Shown here one piece after another: positions 17,051 through 25,813 of a stretch of 64,000 nucleotides of DNA (within the stretch, counting starts at the first letter, position 1; each line of letters begins with the position of its first letter). The stretch is from an uncultured Candidatus Pelagibacter sp. (lineage in GTDB: Bacteria > Pseudomonadota > Alphaproteobacteria > Pelagibacterales > Pelagibacteraceae), in assembly GCF_943788075.1 (NCBI RefSeq), contig NZ_CALSOW010000001.1, forward strand, positions 169,128 through 233,127, given 5' to 3'. The position numbers were made by a program, and so were the translations under genes. The notes below the pieces were generated by a model that was not told where the DNA came from, made no database searches, and was given only the letters and a program-made list of their open reading frames with translations.

Positions 17051-18214
17051 TTATCCTAGCATTTTTTTAATGTTTTCTAGAGCATTAGAAATATTGTCTT
17101 GAGATGCAGCAAAGCTAAATCTCACATAATCTTTACAAGTTTTTCCAAATGCAGTTCCAGGAACTATTGCAACGCCTGCTTCATGCATTGCTCTTTTGCA
17201 AAATTCTGAACCATCCATTCCGGTTCCTATAACTTTTGGGAAAGCATAAAATGCCCCTCCTGGTAAACTACACTCAACACCTGGCAGACTATTTAAACCT
17301 TCGTGAATTAACTTCCTTCTTTGGGTAAATTTTTCCATCATTAGATTAATAGAGTCATCCGGTCCATCTAAAGCAGCTACTCCTGCAAATTGAGCAGCTG
17401 CATTAACACATGAAACACTATTAATTAATAGTTTGTTTATATGCTCAATTAATTTTTCTGGCCAAAAACTCCAACCCAATCTCCAGCCAGTCATTGAATA
17501 AGCTTTACTCCAACCCTCTAAAACAATTAATCTATCTCTTAGTTCTGGATAATTGAAGAAAGTTGGCATTTCTTTACCATCAAAAATTTGTCTACTGTAA
17601 ATTTCATCACTCAAGATAGTAACGTGTGGATGTTTTTTTAATCCTTCAGCTAATTTATCTACTTCTGATTTTTCAACAAAACTTCCTGTTGGGTTATTTG
17701 GATTTATTAAAATTAACAATCTAGTTTTATCGGTTATTAAAGATAAAATTTTATCTGCACTAAATTTTAAATCTTTGTCCTCTGTCAAATCGTAAGGAAC
17801 TGCTGTAGACCCAGTATAATTAATCATAGACTCATAAATTGGGAATGCAGGAGTTGGATGAATTATTTCTGCTCCAGGCTCCCCAAAGCATTGTATGGCG
17901 TAGTGCATGGTAGGCTTGCCCCCCGGCATAATTGTAATTCTTTCAGCATCTACGTCAGCGTTGTAACGTTTTTTTATCCATCTTGTTACAGCTTGCCTAC
18001 ATTCTATGATTCCATTGGATAAAACATACCCATGATGTCCGTCATCTAAAGCTTTTTTTGCAGCCTCTACAATATGCTTAGGAGTTTTGAAATCAGGTTG
18101 ACCCAGTCCCAAATGTATCATTGGGTTTCCTGCTGCTTCTAATTTTTTAGCTTCCGCTAAAACACTAAATGCTGATTCTGTACCCAAACGATTAAGACTT
18201 GCTGCTAATTTCAT
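17051..18214 (-). CDS. Class I/II pyridoxal-phosphate aminotransferase (aspartate-type)
   Basis: A 387-residue fold-type I aminotransferase. The PLP lysine lies in EGWSKAYSMTGWRLG (around residue 240), the substrate-binding NPNNPTGS motif is at about 170, and the conserved arginine near the end is in CKDYVRFSFA. It belongs to the AspC/AlaA-like subgroup; exact amino donor and acceptor cannot be assigned. Its place between an FMN 2-hydroxyacid dehydrogenase and glcDEF suggests transamination of glyoxylate, pyruvate or another oxo acid made by those enzymes. Confidence 0.88.
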   Translation of the reverse strand: MKLAASLNRLGTESAFSVLAEAKKLEAAGNPMIHLGLGQPDFKTPKHIVEAAKKALDDGHHGYVLSNGIIECRQAVTRWIKKRYNADVDAERITIMPGGKPTMHYAIQCFGEPGAEIIHPTPAFPIYESMINYTGSTAVPYDLTEDKDLKFSADKILSLITDKTRLLILINPNNPTGSFVEKSEVDKLAEGLKKHPHVTILSDEIYSRQIFDGKEMPTFFNYPELRDRLIVLEGWSKAYSMTGWRLGWSFWPEKLIEHINKLLINSVSCVNAAAQFAGVAALDGPDDSINLMMEKFTQRRKLIHEGLNSLPGVECSLPGGAFYAFPKVIGTGMDGSEFCKRAMHEAGVAIVPGTAFGKTCKDYVRFSFAASQDNISNALENIKKMLG

Positions 18215-18234
18215 ATTCTATTTCCCCTTATAAA

Positions 18235-19385
18235 TTATTTTCTATAAATTAGTTTTGTTCTATTTAACTCTTTAATATTTTTACACCCCATTAATACCAT
18301 ATTTCGATTTATTTCATCATGCATATTCTGCAAAAGACGTTCAACACCTGGTTGGCCTCCCGCACCCAATGAAAATAAGAACATTTTACCAAAGCTACAT
18401 GCAGTCGCACCAGCAGCTAATGCTTTTAAAACATGCGTTCCTCTTCTAATTCCACCATCTAAAATAATTTCAAGCTTATCACCAACAGCATCTGAAATTT
18501 CTTTGACCTGATCAAATGGAGATCTTGAGCCATCCAATTGTCTTCCTCCATGATTAGAAATCATAATAGCGGTACAACCAATATCAATTGCTCTTTTTGC
18601 ATCTTCAACTGACATCACACCTTTTAAAGCAAATGGTTTATTCCATTTTTTAACACAATACTCTGCATCTTTCCAATTCATAGCCGGATCATATTGTTCA
18701 TTAATATATTCAATTACTGACTTTGCAATATTGGTTCCTTTATCTGTCTTCTTTGCAACATTAGATAATTCAAATTTTTTATGTGTGAAATAATTAAAAA
18801 CCCATTCAGGTCTCATTGCAAAACTCATTAGGCTTTGAATAGTAAGTTTTGGAGGAGTGGTAAAACCTGTTCTGTGATCTCTTTCTCTATTTCCAGCAAC
18901 TAAAGTATCGACAGTCAGACACATTCCATCGTAACCAGATACTCTACATCTTTCAATTAAATCATCCGTGATTGATTGATCTTTATGAACATAAAGTTGA
19001 AATAATTTTGGACCTTTTGAAATTCCTGCAATTTCTTCAATTGTGTTGTTGCCATTGTAGACATACTATAAAAAGTTCCAAACTTTTCAGCTGCACGAGC
19101 TGAAGCTTTATCACCATCATGATGATAAAGTCTTTGCATAGCAGTTGGAGATAAAAATATTGGCATATCAATTTTTTTTCCAAAAACAGTCGTTGATAAA
19201 TCTGGTTTACCTACACTAGCCAAGACATTAGGAATTAGGTCACAATCGTTAAAAGCATCAGTGTTTCTTTTAAGAGTAGACTCATCGTCTGCACCACCGT
19301 CAATATAGTGAAATATGGGTGATGGTAATCTTTTTTTTGCTAATTTTCTAAAGTCCTCAAAATTATAACAATCTTTTAAATTCAT
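18235..19385 (-). pseudogene. lldD: FMN-dependent 2-hydroxyacid dehydrogenase (LldD/glycolate oxidase type), one frameshift
   Basis: Two frames together encode a full-length (about 383 residues) FMN alpha-hydroxy-acid dehydrogenase, oxidising L-lactate or a similar acid. The first (19385 to about 19045) has FHYIDGGADDE and ends SMSTMATT; the second (about 19044 to 18235) continues with IEEIAGISKGPKLFQLYVHKD, MCLTVDT, the catalytic-base region MISNHGGRQLDG and the FMN-phosphate site ILDGGIRRG. One base appears lost in an ACA repeat around 19041-19050. Because both halves are intact and conserved, a sequence error is at least as likely as a true pseudogene. The start overlaps the ccmH stop. Confidence 0.88.
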
Positions 19386-19756
19386 AATTGGTCTTTCTTT
19401 TTTTTAAAAAAATTTTTAAAGACTATTACACCTCCTATTAAAAATATCAATATTGGCAGCAACCATAGTATGTATGTATTTTTGTTAAGCTCAGGATCAT
19501 ACAAAATCCATTCACCATATTTAATTTTCAAATAATCATAAATTTGATTTTCTGATAATCCTTCATTAAGTTTTTGTTTAACTAGAATTTTTAAACTGTT
19601 AGCAAATTCAGAGTCTGAATCATAAACAGATTGTCCTTGGCAGACTAAACAACGTAAATTTTTAGTTATCTGGTTTCTTTCATCTTGATCATCTGCTTTT
19701 ACAGAATTTAGATGAATTAAGAAAAAAAAGATTAAAAATACTTTTAAAATATTCAT
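19382..19756 (-). CDS. ccmH: Cytochrome c maturation protein CcmH (CycL)
   Basis: A 124-residue membrane-anchored thiol-redox protein that keeps apocytochrome c cysteines reduced for haem attachment. It has an N-terminal signal, the family motif LRCLVCQGQS with the redox cysteine pair, the three-helix segment ending YGEWILYDPELNKNT, and a C-terminal membrane helix. It is the short form without the TPR (CcmI) part, and I see no ccmI next to it. It overlaps ccmG by four bases and the next dehydrogenase gene by four. Confidence 0.94.
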   Translation of the reverse strand: MNILKVFLIFFFLIHLNSVKADDQDERNQITKNLRCLVCQGQSVYDSDSEFANSLKILVKQKLNEGLSENQIYDYLKIKYGEWILYDPELNKNTYILWLLPILIFLIGGVIVFKNFFKKKKDQL

Positions 19757-20271
19757 TTAATTAATTGTTTGATTTCACTAATTGAATTTTGATTTAAGGG
19801 TCCAATATATTTTTTAATAATCTTATTATTATAAATTAAAAATGACTCGGGAACTCCATAAGCTCCCCATTCTATAGCCTTGATACCATCTACATCTATA
19901 AATATTTTTTTATAAGGGTTTCCTAGCTCTTGTAAAAAATTTACAGCATTTTTTTTATTATCTTTATAGTTTAATCCAATAATATTTATTTTATCATTTA
20001 GTGATAGCGTCATTAATAGTGGGTGTTCCTGTCGACATGGCACACACCATGAGGACCAAATATTAAACAAATAAATTTTATTAGACTCAAATATATCTGA
20101 TGATTTTAAAATTTTATCAGAATAAAAATCTTTTGAATTGAAGATTGGTATATCTTTTTTCACATTTAAGTTAGGGGTATAGATATTTGTATCTTCTAAG
20201 CCTTTATAAAAAATAATGAAAATAATTCCAAAAATTAAGATAACAAAAAAAGGTAATAATTTTTTTTTCAT
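19753..20271 (-). CDS. ccmG: Thiol:disulfide interchange protein CcmG/DsbE
   Basis: A thioredoxin-like protein of about 172 residues anchored by an N-terminal helix, supplying reducing equivalents in cytochrome c assembly. The active site is WCVPCRQEHP and the cis-proline loop is in AYGVPESFLI. I start at the ATG at 20271 (MKKKLLPFF), which overlaps the ccmF stop as ATGA; the longer frame has no function-like sequence before it. Product acts in the periplasm. Confidence 0.93.
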   Translation of the reverse strand: MKKKLLPFFVILIFGIIFIIFYKGLEDTNIYTPNLNVKKDIPIFNSKDFYSDKILKSSDIFESNKIYLFNIWSSWCVPCRQEHPLLMTLSLNDKINIIGLNYKDNKKNAVNFLQELGNPYKKIFIDVDGIKAIEWGAYGVPESFLIYNNKIIKKYIGPLNQNSISEIKQLIK

Positions 20272-22142
20272 GATCTTTTTTTCAAAAAGCTTAACAAACC
20301 CCCTATTGATATCAATATCACTGATAACCAAATCCATAACATAAAAGGTTTGACTTGATACCTAACATTAAAAAAATTTTGATTCTGAACTAAATTGATT
20401 ACAATAAACCTATCTTCCATAAGAGTTGTTTTAATGTCAGCTTCACTAGTTACAATTATTGGTTGGTTATAAATTCTTAGTTCTGGTGAAAATTTATCTA
20501 TCTCTCCATTTGAATTCTGGATATTAAAATTTGCTATAATAGATTTGTAGTTTGTTTCTTGTTTTTGATTAACACTTTCAAAAACTATTTTGGTCTCAGA
20601 ATTTTCGAACGTTTCTCCAACTTTTAAATTTGTAATTATTTCACTTGAAAAAAGATTATTAAATAAGATGCTTAAAATAAATATACTAAATCCAAAATGA
20701 GCAATATTTTGAGAAATATTTTTAAGCTTATCAACAAAAAAATCTCGTAAAGAAATAAAAAATAAATAAAATGCGCTCGATATCAAAACTGTATTAATTA
20801 AAATATTTTGGCTAAAATTTTTAAGAATTAGATAGGCTAATAAAATGGAAATGATTAATAAAATAATAAGATATATTTTGTCTTCTAATTGAGATTTAAT
20901 CCATTTCAATCTTGGACCTATAGCCATCATCAACAAAAATGGTATCAAAAATGGGACTAATAATTTATTATAAAATGGAGGCCCGACTGATATTTTTTCA
21001 GAAGTTATCACATCAAGAAATATTGGATATACTGTTCCTATTAGTACAACAGATAAAAAATACATCATAAACCAATTATTAATTAAAATTGAAGTTTCTT
21101 TACTTAACCAGAAAAAACTATGGGAAATTTTTTCCTCATTTTTGTTAAAAAAGAAAAAAATAAATAAAGAAATAAATATTAAAATAAATAAAAAAATTAA
21201 AATAAATAATCCCCTTTCTGGATCATTTGCAAATGTATGTACTGAATTTAATATGCCCGATCTAACTAAAAATGTTCCACACATGCTTAAAGTGAATGTT
21301 GCTATTGAAAGAATTATTACCCATGAAGATAAAATAGATTTTCTTTCGAGAACTAATATACAATGCAAAAGAGTGGTTAAAGCAAGCCATGGCATTAAGG
21401 AAACATTTTCAACCGGATCCCAAAACCAAAACCCTCCCCAACCTAATTCATAGTAAGCCCAGATAGATCCCAACAAAATTCCCAGAGTTAAAAATACCCA
21501 AGAAGCAAGAATCCATTTTTTAATATGAGATGCCCATTTTTTAGAAACTAGATTAAGACTTGTTGCTGCTAAAGCAGATGAAAATATAATTGATGAACCA
21601 ACATAACCTAAATATAAAATTGGGGGATGTATTGCTAAAGCTGGATCTTGCAATATTGGATTGAGCCCCAAACCTTCTACTGGGATTGGAAATAGATAAT
21701 TAAATGGGTTTGATGTCTCAATTAAAAAAAGGAAAAAACCTATAATTATTATTTGCTGAAATATTAAAGTTAAAAGCTTGTATTTTATAGGTTGATTTTT
21801 AGTCTTTAAAATAAAGATAAAAATAAAAAGTGTAAGTACAAGCAACCATAATAATAAACTGCCCTCATGATTTCCCCAGGTACCTGCTATTTTATAAAAG
21901 AAAGGTTTTGTGGTGTGTGAATTATTAAATACCGTTTCATTACTAAAATCAGATAATACAAAAGAGATAATCAAACTCAAAAAGCTAACTACAACTAAAA
22001 AAAATTGTAAAAATGTAAACGACAAAATGTTTACACTTATGGTTTTAGAATTTTGAAAATTTTTGACTGAAAAAAAAATAATAAGCAAACTCACTCCCAA
22101 GCCTAAAATTAATGAATAATATCCAATAGTGCTATAAAGCAA
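20268..22142 (-). CDS. ccmF: Haem lyase CcmF
   Basis: A 624-residue integral membrane protein that attaches haem to apocytochrome c with CcmH. The tryptophan-rich periplasmic haem-handling motif WGGFWFWDPVENVSLMPW is near residue 235, inside a protein with many membrane helices, and the large C-terminal periplasmic domain precedes the last helix. Length matches the family (about 630-650). Coupled by overlap to ccmG and by a one-base gap to ccmE. Confidence 0.96.
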   Translation of the reverse strand: MLYSTIGYYSLILGLGVSLLIIFFSVKNFQNSKTISVNILSFTFLQFFLVVVSFLSLIISFVLSDFSNETVFNNSHTTKPFFYKIAGTWGNHEGSLLLWLLVLTLFIFIFILKTKNQPIKYKLLTLIFQQIIIIGFFLFLIETSNPFNYLFPIPVEGLGLNPILQDPALAIHPPILYLGYVGSSIIFSSALAATSLNLVSKKWASHIKKWILASWVFLTLGILLGSIWAYYELGWGGFWFWDPVENVSLMPWLALTTLLHCILVLERKSILSSWVIILSIATFTLSMCGTFLVRSGILNSVHTFANDPERGLFILIFLFILIFISLFIFFFFNKNEEKISHSFFWLSKETSILINNWFMMYFLSVVLIGTVYPIFLDVITSEKISVGPPFYNKLLVPFLIPFLLMMAIGPRLKWIKSQLEDKIYLIILLIISILLAYLILKNFSQNILINTVLISSAFYLFFISLRDFFVDKLKNISQNIAHFGFSIFILSILFNNLFSSEIITNLKVGETFENSETKIVFESVNQKQETNYKSIIANFNIQNSNGEIDKFSPELRIYNQPIIVTSEADIKTTLMEDRFIVINLVQNQNFFNVRYQVKPFMLWIWLSVILISIGGLLSFLKKRS

Positions 22143-22143
22143 T

Positions 22144-22563
22144 TTATTTCTCCTCTAATGCCGCTTTTACTTCTGGAGGCATATAATTTTCATCGTGCTT
22201 AGCTAAAATTTTTGTGGCAGAAAAAAAATTTCTGTCTTTTAAAATGCCCTCTGCTACTACTCCTTTTTCTTCTTCAAAAAGATTTGGTATTGCACCTGCA
22301 TAAGTAACATTTATTTCATTTTTAAAATCTGTAATTATAAAGTTGATTTCATTAGCATTTACAGAAATAGAGTCCTTTTTAACCATGCCTCCAATCCTAA
22401 TTTTTTTTTTATTTAACTCTGCAGACAAATTGATTTCAGAAGGAGATTGAAAATAAACAACATTTTCTTCAAGTGATTTTAAAATCAAAAAAACAGTTAA
22501 TATTAAAGTAATTAAAACTATTACTATGAATAAGAATCTTAATTTAACTTTGCGACCATACAT
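22144..22563 (-). CDS. ccmE: Haem chaperone CcmE
   Basis: A 139-residue periplasmic haem chaperone with an N-terminal membrane anchor. It binds haem covalently through the histidine in [13 protein letters not shown] near the C-terminus, which also has the conserved tyrosine. Beta-barrel segments such as [11 protein letters not shown] and VVAEGIL are typical. It lies between ccmD and ccmF in the standard order. Confidence 0.96.
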   Translation of the reverse strand: MYGRKVKLRFLFIVIVLITLILTVFLILKSLEENVVYFQSPSEINLSAELNKKKIRIGGMVKKDSISVNANEINFIITDFKNEINVTYAGAIPNLFEEEKGVVAEGILKDRNFFSATKILAKHDENYMPPEVKAALEEK

Positions 22564-22573
22564 GGCTCAAAAG

Positions 22574-22801
22574 TTAATTATTTGAGGCGTTAGCTAAAAT
22601 TTCTTTGTTAATTCTTTGTGATTTTGCAGATTTAGCTTTGTCTGTATTAAGTGATCCAAACTTAGCAACAAATTTGTTTTGTTCTTTGACAAATTGAGTT
22701 TTTGTAACAAAATATAGAGTTGCAAAACTCGAAAGCGTAAAGATGAAAGCAGAGAATACATAAATTCCGTATCCATTCATAAAAAGTAATTCATTTATCA
22801 T
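22574..22801 (-). CDS. ccmD: Haem exporter accessory protein CcmD
   Basis: A 75-residue single-helix membrane protein (helix about residues 12-32, preceded by the tyrosine in MNGYGIYVF) with a basic cytoplasmic tail. CcmD releases haem-loaded CcmE from CcmC. It overlaps the ccmC stop by four bases. Sequence conservation is low in this family, so the call relies on the position, size and topology. Confidence 0.88.
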   Translation of the reverse strand: MINELLFMNGYGIYVFSAFIFTLSSFATLYFVTKTQFVKEQNKFVAKFGSLNTDKAKSAKSQRINKEILANASNN

Positions 22802-23506
22802 AATCTATCTAAGCCTTTATTTTTAATTTTTATCAGTTCTGTATTATATTTCATTAAGAAAATTAGCAATGAAAAAAGAGCAAATGCCGCAGTCATTATT
22901 AGCAAAGGAAAAAGCATAGATGAGTGAATTGAGCTTTTTGATAAAATATTTATAGAGGCTGGTTGATGAAGTGTGTTCCACCAGTCTACTGAGTATTTGA
23001 TAATAGGAATATTAACTATGCCCAGTATTGTAATAAAAGTTGTGATCTTAAAAACTTTTTCTTCACTTTCGTAAATTCTCCATGAAATTAAATACATTGC
23101 ATAAAATAATGCTAAAATTAACATTGAAGTAATTCTAGCATCCCATGCCCACCAGGTTCCCCATGTTGGCTTTCCCCAAATAGCTCCTGTAACTAATGCA
23201 ATAACATTAAAAACAAACCCAGAGGGAGCTAGACTTTTAGATATTAAAAAAAAGTTTTTATTTTTAAAAATAAATCCACTAATGGATAAAAAAGTTATAG
23301 AAGAAAAAATACCTAACGAAATCCAAGCTGCTGGAACATGAACATACATAATTCTTACAGCATCACTTTGTTTATAATCTTCAGGGGACAAAATTAGTGC
23401 TTCAGTTAATCCCACAGAAAGTACAATAACAAATAAAAATAAAATATATTTTGGAGCTTTAGATGTTATTTGAAAAATTTTGTTTGGATGTAAAAAGTTT
23501 AAACAT
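22798..23506 (-). pseudogene. ccmC: Haem exporter protein CcmC, frameshifted near the start codon
   Basis: The long frame gives a 205-residue CcmC from a GTG at 23415, with the haem motif WGKPTWGTWWAWDARITS and several helices, but this start would cut off the first membrane helix. Upstream in the same frame, codons read HPNKIFQITSKAPKYILFLFVIVLSV with no ATG, GTG or TTG. An ATG at 23506 gives MFKL in the adjacent frame, and joining the two needs removal of one base in the A-run 23492-23496, giving a normal full-length (about 235 residues) CcmC. It probably loads haem onto CcmE. Either an assembly indel or use of a rare start codon. Confidence 0.85.
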
Positions 23507-23542
23507 AATTAATTAATGATGTTTATTATGAAAAGGATTTCC

Positions 23543-23598
23543 GATCAAGAATGCAGAGGGAGACAATAACTTGAAATTAAAATTTAACATCCTTGATC
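23543..23598 (-). promoter_or_regulatory. Long-range RNA hairpin in the presumed ccmC leader
   Basis: Read on the minus strand, GATCAAGGATG (23598-23588) can pair with CATTCTTGATC (23553-23543) over 11 base pairs, one of them G-U, enclosing a 34-base loop. The G-U pair exists only on this strand, which hints that the structure is RNA. It ends 37 bases before the proposed ccmC start. It could be a structured leader of the ccm operon or a small RNA; I recognise no known family. Confidence 0.35.
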
Positions 23599-23668
23599 AG
23601 AATATAGGTAAAATTAATTAATATATATGGCCTTGATTTGAGCTAAATGTGTTTGAAAAATGATTGAT

Positions 23669-23989
23669 TTAGTTAGACATCTTAAAATAGCTAGAGCCTT
23701 TTTTGCCTGAAAAAATCTCTTCAATTAGAGGATGTTTTATTGGCTCATCTGAGTCATCCATAAGAAGATTTTGTTCTGAAACATAAGCTTCATAAGTTAT
23801 CTCGTCATTTTCAGCTAACAAATGATAAAAAGGCTGATCTTTTCTTGGTCTTACATTTTTTGGGATAGATTGATACCATTCTTCAGAATTATTAAATTCA
23901 AAATCTACATCATATATTACCCCTCTAAATTCGAAGTGTTTATGTTTTACAATGTCTCCAATAGAGAATTTAGCTTTTTGAATTGGCAT
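23669..23989 (-). CDS. hspQ: Heat shock protein HspQ / hemimethylated-DNA-binding YccV family
   Basis: A 106-residue protein with the YccV domain: KFSIGDIVKHKHFEFRGVIYDVDFEF near the start, the conserved central RPRKDQPFYHLLAEN and the YVSEQNLL segment. In E. coli HspQ influences Lon-mediated proteolysis and DnaA stability. It is monocistronic here, divergent from the ispZ-like gene. The start ATG is the only one with sense. Confidence 0.92.
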   Translation of the reverse strand: MPIQKAKFSIGDIVKHKHFEFRGVIYDVDFEFNNSEEWYQSIPKNVRPRKDQPFYHLLAENDEITYEAYVSEQNLLMDDSDEPIKHPLIEEIFSGKKGSSYFKMSN

Positions 23990-24076
23990 TGCTATTAGTA
24001 TGGGTATTTAAAAATAAAAATCAATGCTTAAAATATTAATGTTTTGTGATGTGGCAAATATGCTAATATCTTTCAA

Positions 24077-24628
24077 GTGAATAAATCTTTTTTAAAATTT
24101 GTTACAGATTTTGGACCATTAGCTATATTTTTTTTCTATTACTACAATAGTGATAAAAATTTATCGGTTGCTATTCCTCCACTTATAGTTGCAACTTTAA
24201 TTGCGTTAATTGTTGTTTGGTTTTTTGAAAAAAAAATTCCAATGATGCCGCTAATAAGTGGTATCTTAATCACATTTTTTGGTGGATTAACAATTTATTT
24301 CAATGATCCTATATTTATTTATGTTAAGCCAACAATCATTAATATTTTGTTTGCTTTAGCTTTATTTTTTGGAAAGTATTTTACCAATGAACCTGTTTTA
24401 AAAAAAATTATGGGTAAATCAATTCCATTAACTGATATTGGTTGGGAATTATTGAATAAAAGATGGATGTTTTTTTTCTTTGGTCTAGCAATATTAAATG
24501 AATGTATTTGGAGGACACAAACTGAGGAGTTTTGGGTTAACTTCAAAGTCTGGGGAATGTTGCCAATAACTATTATTTTTACAGGTTTTCAGATACCATT
24601 AATTAACAAACACAAAATTGATGCCTAA
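24077..24628 (+). CDS. yciB: Inner-membrane septation protein A (YciB/IspZ family)
   Basis: A 183-residue protein with five membrane segments and the family landmarks FVTDFGPLAIFFF (start), PLISGILITFFGGLTI, FVKP-like IYVKPTIINILFALALFFG, and the late WVNFKVWGMLPITI. In E. coli YciB acts in cell envelope synthesis and division. The start is GTG at 24077. Its end overlaps the DUF2794 gene by eight bases, the order common in alphaproteobacteria. Confidence 0.93.
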   Translation: MNKSFLKFVTDFGPLAIFFFYYYNSDKNLSVAIPPLIVATLIALIVVWFFEKKIPMMPLISGILITFFGGLTIYFNDPIFIYVKPTIINILFALALFFGKYFTNEPVLKKIMGKSIPLTDIGWELLNKRWMFFFFGLAILNECIWRTQTEEFWVNFKVWGMLPITIIFTGFQIPLINKHKIDA

Positions 24629-24965
24629 CAATTTAAAACTAGTTGTCAATAATCCTCACAAACAATTAGAAGAAAAACAATTTTTTGAAAGGAATGAACT
24701 TAAGATTATTTTAGATTTATATGCAAAAATGGTCTCAGAGGGATCATGGAAAGATTATGGCTTAAGTATCTCTAGTAAACAGGTTAGCTTTAGTGTTTTT
24801 AAAAATGCTGCAGAAAATGCTTTATATAAAATTTGTAAAAACTTTAAGCCTAAAAATAAAAATCTTAAATATTTAATAACAGATACCAATGGAAAAATTT
24901 TAAAAAACTCTTTTGACCTTAAGTTATTATTAGAGAATACTAATTGGAAAAAATTACAAAAATAA
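24621..24965 (+). CDS. DUF2794 protein
   Basis: A 114-residue cytoplasmic protein of the alphaproteobacterial DUF2794 family. Recognisable segments are FFERNELKIILDLYAKMVSEGSWKDYGL and YKICKNFKPKNKN. Function is unknown. I take the ATG at 24621, which overlaps the preceding stop, instead of the TTG just before it. It is probably co-transcribed with yciB. Its stop is two bases from the convergent yccA-type gene. Confidence 0.88.
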   Translation: MPNNLKLVVNNPHKQLEEKQFFERNELKIILDLYAKMVSEGSWKDYGLSISSKQVSFSVFKNAAENALYKICKNFKPKNKNLKYLITDTNGKILKNSFDLKLLLENTNWKKLQK

Positions 24966-24967
24966 AA

Positions 24968-25729
24968 TTATCTTCTTTGTCCGAATAATCTTAACAACAT
25001 TATAAATAAGTTTATAAAGTCCAAGTAAAGTGTAAGAGCACCCATCACAGCTTTTTTTCCCATGATCTCACCTGTATCACTTGCAGCATACATGTTTTTA
25101 ATTTTTTGAGTGTCATAAGCAGTTAAACCAACAAAAATTAAAACACCTAAGATTGATATCACAAAATACATCATTGAAGATTTCAAAAATATATTAACTA
25201 TTGAAGCAATAATTATTCCAATTAAGCCCATCATTAAAAATGAACCTAATTTTGTTAAATCTCTTTTAGTTGTGTAACCATAAATGCTCATTGCACCAAA
25301 AGTTGCTGAACATATAAAGAAAACTCTTGTTACACTCATACCAGTGTAAACTAATAAAATCGAAGATAATGATAAGCCCATTAATCCCGCAAAAATCCAA
25401 AAAGTTATTTGAGCTTTTGAAGCACTCATTTTATTAATTCCAAAACTCATATAAAAAACTATTCCTAAAGGTGCCAACATAACCAACCATTTTAATCCAG
25501 ACATATAGATTGCATTACCCACTGATGTTAGACCAACTATAGATCCAGCATCATTTGTCACCACTGACATTTTAAATGTTATAAGTGCAACTATTCCTGT
25601 TAATAAAATTCCAGTTGCCATGTAATTATAAACTTTTAACATGTAGGCTCTTAAGCCTTCATCCATTACAACTGTTGACTGTTGAGCTGCTTTAGCTCTG
25701 TTCAAAATTCCGTTTTTATTAAATTCCAT
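24968..25729 (-). CDS. Bax inhibitor-1/YccA family membrane protein
   Basis: A 253-residue membrane protein with seven predicted helices and the BI-1 landmarks LRAYMLKVYNYMATGILLTG near the N-terminus and VGLTAYDTQKIKNMY before the last helix, with aspartates that sense pH and calcium in BsYetJ. E. coli YccA modulates FtsH proteolysis. Single-gene unit, divergent from the tas-like gene. Confidence 0.94.
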   Translation of the reverse strand: MEFNKNGILNRAKAAQQSTVVMDEGLRAYMLKVYNYMATGILLTGIVALITFKMSVVTNDAGSIVGLTSVGNAIYMSGLKWLVMLAPLGIVFYMSFGINKMSASKAQITFWIFAGLMGLSLSSILLVYTGMSVTRVFFICSATFGAMSIYGYTTKRDLTKLGSFLMMGLIGIIIASIVNIFLKSSMMYFVISILGVLIFVGLTAYDTQKIKNMYAASDTGEIMGKKAVMGALTLYLDFINLFIMLLRLFGQRR

Positions 25730-25813
25730 GATGAGTGATATATAATAGTCTTTTACTAATTATTCAAGATACCTTAAAAGATTAAAAATATCGAAATTAA
25801 ACATAAAACCATT

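Noticed and set aside
12013-19800. A glycine riboswitch controlling the glycolate/glyoxylate genes
   Set aside because: The genes are packed with gaps of 1-20 bases, leaving no leader long enough for a riboswitch, and I see no conserved motif.
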